A program made the position numbers and the translations under genes. Source: an uncultured Fluviicola sp. (GTDB lineage Bacteria > Bacteroidota > Bacteroidia > Flavobacteriales > Crocinitomicaceae). From it: a stretch of 64,000 nucleotides of DNA. Below are positions 19,820 to 27,400 of the stretch, piece after piece; positions within the stretch are counted from its first letter, which is position 1; every line of letters starts with the position of its first letter. The DNA lies in NCBI RefSeq assembly GCF_946478805.1, contig NZ_CAMLDC010000007.1, positions 166,824 through 230,823 of the forward strand, given 5' to 3'. The notes beneath the pieces were generated by a model. That model saw only the letters and a program-made list of their open reading frames with translations. It did no database searches and was not told where the DNA came from.

Positions 19820-20122
19820 CTAGGAAGAGAAGGCCCATCGGATTTTCTCCCATTCGTCAAGCATGTTTTCGTTCTTTGACCAGAAATACTTATTACCCAA
19901 ATAGTGTCCTTTAATCAAACCACTGCGTTCTATTAAACTTACGTGATGATTAATCGTTTTTTGATGCAAAGGGATAAATGCCTCCAGCATCGGGATATTC
20001 ATAATCCCATAATTATCCAGATATTCCAAAATTTCAATCCGTGCGGAAGCAGATATGATTAATCCCAGTTCGGCATTCCTGTTTGTCTCATTGCTGAAAA
20101 TATGTTTCTTTTTTGCTCCCAT
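19820..20122 (-). CDS. Small winged-helix transcriptional regulator
   Basis: A 100-residue protein with an ArsR-like wHTH: LIISASARIEILEYLDNYG (helices 1-2), MLEAFIPLHQKTINHHVSLIERSGLIKG (recognition helix with the H-H-V-S-L-E pattern) and a short wing ending in GNKYFW. No metal-binding cysteines are seen. Transcribed divergently from the PadR gene with about 200 bases between them. The target is unknown. Confidence 0.65.
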   Translation of the reverse strand: MGAKKKHIFSNETNRNAELGLIISASARIEILEYLDNYGIMNIPMLEAFIPLHQKTINHHVSLIERSGLIKGHYLGNKYFWSKNENMLDEWEKIRWAFSS

Positions 20123-20271
20123 GAGTAGTCACTTTCTTATTTAATTTAATGAAAAAGTTGACCTTAAACAAGATGCGGTTGCGATTTTTTTAATTGAAAA
20201 AGAAAAAAACGCAATAAGTGAATTGAGTTAAACTGTTGTAAATGAGATTATTTCACTCTTTGAGTAAAATA

Positions 20272-20326
20272 ATACCTAACTTTCTTATGTAAAAATTTGT
20301 ATACCTAATTTTCTTATGTATATTTG
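20272..20326 (+). promoter_or_regulatory. padR promoter with two operator copies
   Basis: Two 20-bp direct repeats (20272-20291 and 20301-20320) agree at 19 positions and start 29 bp apart. Each is an imperfect palindrome, TACCTAA...TTATGTA, as PadR-family operators often are. The second copy lies between TTTG (20296-20299) and TATATTTG (20319-20326), which are 19 bases apart and form a consensus Bacteroidota promoter. The pattern predicts autorepression. Confidence 0.75.
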
Positions 20327-20330
20327 TCCT

Positions 20331-20675
20331 ATGTATTCATCAGAACTTTTAAAAGGTACGCTCAAAACAATCGTTCTCAATCTGCTTAAGGACAATGGCA
20401 GAATGTACGGTTATGAAATTACCCAACGCGTCAAAGATCTCACAGGTGAGAAAATCCAAATTACCGAAGGAGCACTTTATCCTACCTTGCATGCGCTTGA
20501 GTCACAAGGCGAATTGCAAACGGAAGAAGTGTTCATAGGGAAACGGGTACGCAAGTATTACACGCTCACTGAAAAAGGGCAGTCGACAGCCAAAGAGAAG
20601 GTAAACGAGTTGGTGGATTTTATGAATACCATGAAGTTCCTGTTGGATTTAGAGCCAAGAACTGGGAATGGTTAG
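20331..20675 (+). CDS. PadR family transcriptional regulator
   Basis: Winged-helix regulator of 114 residues. The PadR core is clear: SSELLKGTLKTIVLNLLKDNGRMYGYEI, ITEGALYPTLHALESQGEL (recognition helix) and a wing KRVRKYYTLTEKG, followed by a short dimerisation helix. The start at 20331 is preferred over 20316 because it gives the family's normal N-terminus and because the promoter -7 box ends at 20326; the mRNA would then be leaderless. The gene overlaps the following membrane-protein gene by eight bases, so it probably controls its own operon. Confidence 0.85.
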   Translation: MYSSELLKGTLKTIVLNLLKDNGRMYGYEITQRVKDLTGEKIQITEGALYPTLHALESQGELQTEEVFIGKRVRKYYTLTEKGQSTAKEKVNELVDFMNTMKFLLDLEPRTGNG

Positions 20676-21825
20676 AGTTTCGGACGAGCAAGTTGATTTT
20701 ATTCTTCATGAAATTGAAGCACGCGGGGTTACTATTGAAGATCTGCAATGGAACCTACTGGATCACATGTGCTGTATTATTGAGAATGAAATGTCTGAAA
20801 CAGACAACTTTGACCAGTTCTTTCAAGGGCTCTTGCCTCGATTTTTTAACGACAACTTGCGTGAAATTCAGGAGGAAACAGAATTGTTATTAACCTTCAA
20901 ACATTTTTACGCCATGAAAAAAACAGTAAATATTTCAGGACTTTTAGCAGCTGTATTAACTCTGATGGGTTCAGTATTAAAAGTTTTTCATCTGCCGGGT
21001 GCAGGAGCAGCTTTCATTCTTGGAATCGCCTCGTTCAGTTTAATCTTTCTTCCACTGATGATTGCCCTAAAATTCAGGGACGAGGGAACCAAAACAGATA
21101 AGTTGGTTCTAAGTTTCGGCTTTTTAGTAGGAATCGTTACCTCTTTGGGTTTTTTAGCCAAAATGCTTCATTGGCCGGGAGCAAATATGCTGATGCTTAC
21201 AGGCCTGGTGTCATTTACCTTCGTATATGTTCCCCTGTATTTCTTCACAAGAGTCAGAAGACCTGAACTGCGTTTCAATACAACAGTCAATTCTGTCCTG
21301 ATGATGGGATGTGGAGGGTTGTTATTTGCGATGTATAATTTGGGGTATTCTACCAAAGTGGAAGAATCTTCCCGACAAGCATACCGTTTGATGAACGAGG
21401 AAGTCCGGAAAATGGACCAATCAAAGGTTGTATCAGTAAATCAGGAAGATGTGAAAGCATTGCAGAAACAGGTTGCTAAGTTAAATCGGGAAATCACCAG
21501 TTTGAAATCCTTGATTATTAGAAGCTCTACACAATTAACGGAGCGGGAATACAATGCAATGCCCGAAGATGAAGCCTTTGCCAGATTGCCGAAAGAAGAA
21601 GCAATGTCGCGTGTTTTGAATGGAAATATTCAAAGTAAATGGGATGATATCTGCAAGTTGACAGAAGAGATAAACGGAAGATTAAAAATCGCTTATCCGG
21701 AGCAAAAGGATTTGGTATTCGAAATTAGTTCAATTGACCTATCTTCAAACACAACCAAAATTGCATTGCAGAATTTAACCCTGATTCAACTGCATTTGCG
21801 CTTGTTGAAATTAATCGCCGGCTAA
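20668..21825 (+). CDS. Membrane protein paired with PadR, with GldL-like motifs
   Basis: Inner-membrane protein of 385 residues with unknown function. A soluble N-terminal part (about 1-75, containing LLDHMCCIIE, as in other PadR-partner proteins of this phylum) precedes four TM helices between about 88 and 230. The motif K-[VM]-[FL]-H-[LW]-P-G-A occurs twice (KVFHLPGA near 109, KMLHWPGA near 167), at the ends of TM helices, resembling the KIxHWPGA motif of the gliding motor protein GldL. A coiled coil (about 250-290) and a charged C-terminal domain follow. Gene overlap ties it to PadR regulation. Not a GldL orthologue by length or context. Confidence 0.7.
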   Translation: MVRVSDEQVDFILHEIEARGVTIEDLQWNLLDHMCCIIENEMSETDNFDQFFQGLLPRFFNDNLREIQEETELLLTFKHFYAMKKTVNISGLLAAVLTLMGSVLKVFHLPGAGAAFILGIASFSLIFLPLMIALKFRDEGTKTDKLVLSFGFLVGIVTSLGFLAKMLHWPGANMLMLTGLVSFTFVYVPLYFFTRVRRPELRFNTTVNSVLMMGCGGLLFAMYNLGYSTKVEESSRQAYRLMNEEVRKMDQSKVVSVNQEDVKALQKQVAKLNREITSLKSLIIRSSTQLTEREYNAMPEDEAFARLPKEEAMSRVLNGNIQSKWDDICKLTEEINGRLKIAYPEQKDLVFEISSIDLSSNTTKIALQNLTLIQLHLRLLKLIAG

Positions 21826-21864
21826 ATCATCAAATCATCATTTTTTAGGTAAATTAAGGCAAGA

Positions 21865-21890
21865 GGGGAATTTTAATTAATTCCCCTTTT
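21865..21890. terminator. Bidirectional terminator
   Basis: Stem GGGGAATT/AATTCCCC with a six-base loop, A and T runs on both sides, between the PadR-partner gene and the convergent VOC gene. Confidence 0.8.
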
Positions 21891-22268
21891 TTATTTTGCA
21901 AGTTCATCCACTTCAAAAATTCCAAACGTATTATTATCCAAATCAATAAAGTATCCTTGCCAACATCTTCCCGGAATTGCAAATTTGGGTAAAGCTACCC
22001 GACCTCCCAATTTTAAGATTAAATCCGCCGTTTCATCAAAACTGCTTACTTCAATGGAACAGGTGAAAGCATTCGTTCCATATTCCGCTGGTGGAATTTT
22101 GGCCGGACGTTTCAATAAACCACCGTACATGTTATTTGTTTCTATGCGATAGTATTCGATAGGTACGGATTCTTCCTTTACAAATTTCCAGTCGAATAAT
22201 GATTCATAGAATGCTTTGTCCCTTGTTGGATCGGATGATTGAATTTCAAAATAGGAAATAGTATTCAT
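21891..22268 (-). CDS. VOC family protein
   Basis: A 125-residue cytoplasmic protein with one VOC unit duplicated in the usual way: ISYFEIQSSDPTRDKAFYESLFDWKF opens the first beta-alpha-beta-beta-beta module, and GRCWQGYFIDLDNNTFGIFEVD closes the second. This is the 'FDWKF' subgroup, often annotated as glyoxalase/bleomycin resistance; no substrate can be named. Monocistronic and unrelated to the other VOC gene at 19.2 kb beyond the fold. Confidence 0.75.
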   Translation of the reverse strand: MNTISYFEIQSSDPTRDKAFYESLFDWKFVKEESVPIEYYRIETNNMYGGLLKRPAKIPPAEYGTNAFTCSIEVSSFDETADLILKLGGRVALPKFAIPGRCWQGYFIDLDNNTFGIFEVDELAK

Positions 22269-22310
22269 AAATTGTTTTTATCTAAAATACTGGAACCGGA
22301 TTAAATAAAG

Positions 22311-22338
22311 AAGAGAGAACTCACAACGAATCTCTCTT
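22311..22338 (-). terminator. Probable terminator of the TPR membrane-protein gene
   Basis: An 8-bp stem (AAGAGAGA/TCTCTCTT) with a 12-base loop and a T-rich tail on the minus strand, 54 bases after the stop of the upstream TPR gene. Confidence 0.5.
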
Positions 22339-22391
22339 TTACCAGTAGTAGCCTGGGTTCAATATTTTTTCGGCTCCTTAACCGACAAGGA

Positions 22392-24356
22392 TTATTTCAA
22401 TAACGGCCCATATTGAGCCACTTTAGCTTGATTCCCTGCCTGTTCATAAGATATGACCATCAATCGTAATGCATTCACATTGGTAGAATCTTTGGTGTAA
22501 ATAGTTTCAAATACCTGACCGGCTTCTCCGTATTTAGCTGCAGCTCCGTAGGAATTCCCAAGGTTGGATGCCATTTCGGTATCATTGGGGAATTTTTGAA
22601 GCCCTTTCTTGAAAACAGGAATTGCTTCCTCGTATCGTTTCAAATTGAATAAGGAAATACCATAATGTTTGTAATTGGTAGAAGTGGCGTCTTTCCAAAG
22701 AATACCTTTTTTGAGGGCAATGGCCGAGTGATTAAAATCATTTAACATGAAGTAGGCGTCTCCCAGGTTGCTATATAAAGAATTGTCAGTTGGGCTGAGG
22801 CTGATCGCTTTTTGAGTATAGAAAACAGATTGTTTAAACTGATTCAATCGGAAGCAGGCGACCCCTAAATCGGTATAGGAACCAAGATCCAGTGAATCAA
22901 TGGAAATGGCTTTTTTGAAACTGGAAACAGCAACCAGTAATTGTTGTCGTGCTGTTATGGAATCAAGGTCATCTGTATTCATTTTCAGAACACCGTTATT
23001 GAAGTGAACGCGTGCACTGTTCGGACTGTTTTGAACGTCTGCAGCGAAAAGGGTCGCATTGGATTCCCAAACCTTGTTGCGTCGGATTGTCTGAACACTA
23101 AATACAATTGCCAATGTGAAAATCAATAAAACAGCCGATTGCCATTTCTCAGTTTGTTGCGTCTTGAATAAAGTGAATATACCTATTACGAAGACTATAA
23201 TGATCCCTAATGAAGGAGCGTAGGTCAATCGATTGGCGTAGGTAGTCCCGATTAAAGAGAAAATATTAGTCACCATGGCTATAGTGATAAAGAAAAACAG
23301 GATTCCGAATGCAATTTCAGGTTTTGATTTGCGTGTTTTAATAATGACTACTGCCGATAGGATCAAAGCTAATAATGTACCGATTACGGGAAGAGAAGTG
23401 AAACTCAAACAAGGAATTTGGTTGTAGGAATAATCATAACTCAGGTTATAGGGGGCAATAACTTCCAACATATAACGGCCTAAAATGCCGATTCCAGTAG
23501 CGTATCGCGAACCGCTTTCACATGCAACAAGTGAATTATCGTGGTAGCCATATTGAATAGGAGGTGTAGGATCGTTATGAATCACCGATTGATGCAGGAT
23601 CAACCAGGCAGCTGTGATGATAAGTAATGGTAACAATTTCTTTAAGACAGAACTAATCGATTCTTTTTGAACCATCCAAAAGTAAAGTCCCAAAATGGGC
23701 AGATACATGATTCCTGCCTCTTTAGATAAGAGACAAGCTAAGAATAAAAGAACTGTTTTGATTGTATCGAGTGTTTTTCCGCTTCTCGCTTTCAGTATGC
23801 TTTGGAAAGTAAGCAGGAAGAATAGGAAGCAGAGAATTTCATCCCGACTTTTGATATTGGCAACTACTTCAGTATGACTTGGATGTACCATGAAAACAAG
23901 AGCAATAGCGAACGAAACCCAAGCAGAATAATTGGGCAGTAATTTTAATAAGAGTTTGAAGAGCAATCCAATCGTGAGTGCATATAAAAGCACGTTTATA
24001 AAATGATGTATTGCCGGATTATTTGGGGAAACCGCCCACTCAACTGCAAACATGGCCATGGATAATGGACGATACAATCCTGCATTTGCATCCCAAAACC
24101 CTTTCCAGTAAAAAGTGGAGAACAGATCGGGGATTCCTCCAAAACCTTCCTGCACAAACCGGTTATTTTCAATGACAGCTAAATCGTCCAGCACAAATCC
24201 ATGCTGAATAGTGGGGATGAACAGAATAAATGCTGCAATAGACAATATCCAGAAAAGTCTGCGTCGGATTAGAAGCGAGTTGTCAACTAGAGGAACAGAG
24301 GCAGACATCTTTTGAGAATGTGACTGCTTATTGGAAGAGGGTTGTTTCTTTGGCAT
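22392..24356 (-). CDS. Polytopic membrane protein with C-terminal TPR repeats (TMTC-like)
   Basis: Inner-membrane protein of 654 residues. A short basic cytosolic N-terminus is followed by about 10-11 TM helices (35-430). The first extracytoplasmic loop has FVLDDLAVIENN, the DD motif of GT-C fold glycosyltransferases, and the YRPLSMAMFAVEW segment typical of TMTC/O-mannosyltransferase relatives. Residues about 440-654 contain five or so tetratricopeptide repeats (for example SPTDNSLYSNLGDAYFMLNDFNHSAIALKKG). A lipid-sugar-dependent glycosyltransferase is plausible, but no substrate can be assigned. Monocistronic. Confidence 0.72.
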   Translation of the reverse strand: MPKKQPSSNKQSHSQKMSASVPLVDNSLLIRRRLFWILSIAAFILFIPTIQHGFVLDDLAVIENNRFVQEGFGGIPDLFSTFYWKGFWDANAGLYRPLSMAMFAVEWAVSPNNPAIHHFINVLLYALTIGLLFKLLLKLLPNYSAWVSFAIALVFMVHPSHTEVVANIKSRDEILCFLFFLLTFQSILKARSGKTLDTIKTVLLFLACLLSKEAGIMYLPILGLYFWMVQKESISSVLKKLLPLLIITAAWLILHQSVIHNDPTPPIQYGYHDNSLVACESGSRYATGIGILGRYMLEVIAPYNLSYDYSYNQIPCLSFTSLPVIGTLLALILSAVVIIKTRKSKPEIAFGILFFFITIAMVTNIFSLIGTTYANRLTYAPSLGIIIVFVIGIFTLFKTQQTEKWQSAVLLIFTLAIVFSVQTIRRNKVWESNATLFAADVQNSPNSARVHFNNGVLKMNTDDLDSITARQQLLVAVSSFKKAISIDSLDLGSYTDLGVACFRLNQFKQSVFYTQKAISLSPTDNSLYSNLGDAYFMLNDFNHSAIALKKGILWKDATSTNYKHYGISLFNLKRYEEAIPVFKKGLQKFPNDTEMASNLGNSYGAAAKYGEAGQVFETIYTKDSTNVNALRLMVISYEQAGNQAKVAQYGPLLK

Positions 24357-24446
24357 AGCTCTGCTAAATTAGAGTTATTTGTCTTTTGTTCGTATCTGTT
24401 AAACAAAAAACAGGTATCCTGAAAATAGGAAGTTATCTAAAAAATA

Positions 24447-24476
24447 AAAGCGGCGGTCTAATTTGACCGCCGCTTT
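24447..24476 (-). terminator. Strong terminator of the SprB-repeat gene
   Basis: A 12-bp GC-rich perfect stem (AAAGCGGCGGTC/GACCGCCGCTTT) with six-base loop and a T-rich tail on the minus strand, 20 bases after the stop codon. Confidence 0.9.
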
Positions 24477-24495
24477 AACCAGTAGTAACTTGGTT

Positions 24496-27400
24496 TTAAT
24501 TCTTAACGATACGTTTCAATATTTTTCCAGTCTCAGTTTCAATAGACAAGAAGTAAACCCCATCTGCGTATTGAGCCAGATTAATTAATTGACCGTTCGA
24601 AATTTGACCTGTATAATGTATTTTCCCTTGAACATCTGTGATAACCAAGTTGGCAGTCGCAAAAGTCATGGTAATTGTCACTTGGTTTTCTGTCGGATTC
24701 GGGAATACCTGGACAGATTGAGAATCCAATTCTTCAAGACCTAAACCTGTAACTACAACACAAGCTGCTGTATCACTACATCCGGCTGCATTTGTTACAA
24801 CAACCGAGTAAGAACCATTAGCTGTCGGTACAAATGTTTGACCCGTAGCTCCACTAATTGCTACTGTACCATTACAATTAAGCCATTGGTAAGTTGTTCC
24901 GCTGGAAGCAGTCAAAGTACTACCATTATTAGTAATGCTTGCAGAAGGAGCTCCTGTAATAGTCAAGTTCAAGATCAAAATCGAATCACATCCATTTACA
25001 TCAACCAATGTGTCTGAATACATTCCTGATGCGGTGTACGTTATTCCAGTTTGATTCCAAGTATAAGTTTCACAAACCGTTACATTCTCTGTAGCGCTTG
25101 ATCCACCGATTGTAAGGTTCAATGTGATCACCGAATCACAACCTGCAGCATTTGGAATGGTATCCATATATACACCTGACATGGTGTAAGTCATTCCGGT
25201 TTGTGCCCACATATATGATCCACATGAAAATTCAGAAGAACTTGAACTGGAAGGAGTATTGATTGTCAGATCCAAAGTTACAATCGAGTCACAACCACCA
25301 GCGCTTGGAATGGTATCCACATACAAACCTGAAGTGGTGTACGTCATTCCATTTTGAGCCCAGGTGTAAGAAACACAATTGCTCTCAGTAACAGTATTTG
25401 TAATTTCTGTACTAATTGTCAAAGTAAGTGTAACTGTGGAATCACATCCGTTTGCAGCAGCCAATATTTGAGTATAGATTCCGCTCGTCGTGTACGTTTG
25501 GGTTCCCCATGTATATGTGTTACAAGCTGTATGAGAGAAACTACTTGTTAAAGGAGCAGATTCTGTGATTACAAAGGTTTGTGTAGCCTGGCAAAAATTA
25601 GCATCTGTAACCGTAACGGTATATGTACCTGCAGTTAAACCTGAAGCTGTTTGAGCTGTTCCGCCTGCTGGCGCCCACGAATAAGTGTATGTTCCTGTTC
25701 CACCTGTTGGAGTTACAGTTGCAGAACCTGTTGAAGCTCCGTTACAAAGAATATTAACCTGAGAGTTATCAGAAAGATCTAAAGCAGTTGGTTCCGTAAT
25801 AACAAATGATTGGGTTGCTTCACAACCGTTAGCATCTGTTACTGTTACAGTATACGTACCAGCACTTAGTCCGCTCGCATTCGCATTTGTACCACCTGAA
25901 GGTGACCAAGAATAAGTAAATCCTGGAGTCCCACCGTTTATAAAAATACTTGCACTACCATTAGCACCTCCATTACAGGAAACATTCGTTTGTGAAGTAG
26001 GTGTAATTACTATCGCTTGAGGCTCAGTAATAGTGAATGAAACAGTCGCCATACATCCGTTAGCATCTGTAGTGATAACAGAATAAGAACCAGCTGCCAA
26101 TCCTGTTATGGAAGTTGTTCCATCACCGGTTGGAGTACCTGGAGCCCAATCGTAAGTGTAACCCGGAGTTCCACCTGTCGGTAAATTAATCGAAGCAGCA
26201 CCATTTACACCGCCGTTACATGCGATGTTTGTTTGTGAAGCAGCGGTTACTGAAAGAGCAGCAGGTTCTGTTATTGTGAATGATTGAGAACCTGTACAAC
26301 CGTTCGCATCGGTAACCGTAACAGTATATGTTCCTGCTCCAATTCCTGATATAGAAGTTGTTCCGTCACCTGCTGGTGTTCCCGGAGTCCAGTCGTACGT
26401 ATAACCAGGAGTTCCACCGTTAGCAGCATTGATTGCTGCTGCACCGGTTAATCCGCCGTTACATGCAATGTTTGTTTGTGAAGCGGCTGTTACTGAAAGA
26501 GCAGCAGGCTCTGTAATCGTAAATGATTGAGAAGCCATACATCCGTTAGCATCGGTAATATCACAAGTCCACGTTCCGGCTGTTAATCCTGTTACGGAAA
26601 TAGTTCCGTCACCAGTTGGAGATCCTGGGGTCCAGTCATAAGTATAACCTGGAGTACCTCCCGTTGGCGTATTGATTGCTGCAGCACCGGTTGATCCGCC
26701 GTTACAGGCAATGTTTGTTTGTGAAGCAGCGGTTACTGAAAGAGCAGTAGGTTGAGTCACTGTAAATGATTGAGAAGCCGTACATCCGTTTGCATCTGTA
26801 ACTGTTACAGTATATGTTCCTGCTCCGATTCCTGTTATAGATGTTGTTCCGTCACCTACTGGTGTTCCCGGAGCCCAGTCGTACGTATAACCAGGAGTAC
26901 CACCGGTAGCAGCATTGATTGCAACTGCACCGTTTGATCCGCCATTACAACTTACGTTTGTCTGCGAAGAAGCTGTCACCGAAAGTGCAGTAGGTTGTGT
27001 GATCGTAAATGTGATCGTAGCCGTGCATGAGTTAGCATCTGTAGCAGTTACTGAGTAAGTTCCTGCTGTCAACCCTGTTACGGCAGTCGTTCCGTCACCT
27101 GTAGGTGTCCCTGGCGCCCAATCATACGTGAATGCCCCGGCTCCCCCTAATGCAGGGTTTACTGCAAAAGCACCAGTATTTCCGCCAAAACAGGCAACAT
27201 TAGTTTGTGAAGCTGCAGTGAATGCGATAGCTGCTGATTCAGTAATTGTAAAGGATTGTGTAGTTTGACAAGAATTCGCATCTGTAACAGTCACGGTGTA
27301 AGTTCCTGCAGCCAGTCCTGTTGCCGTAGCAGCAGTTCCACCTGATGGAGACCAGGAGTAAGTATAACCAGGTGTTCCTCCGGTTACACTAACCGTTGCA

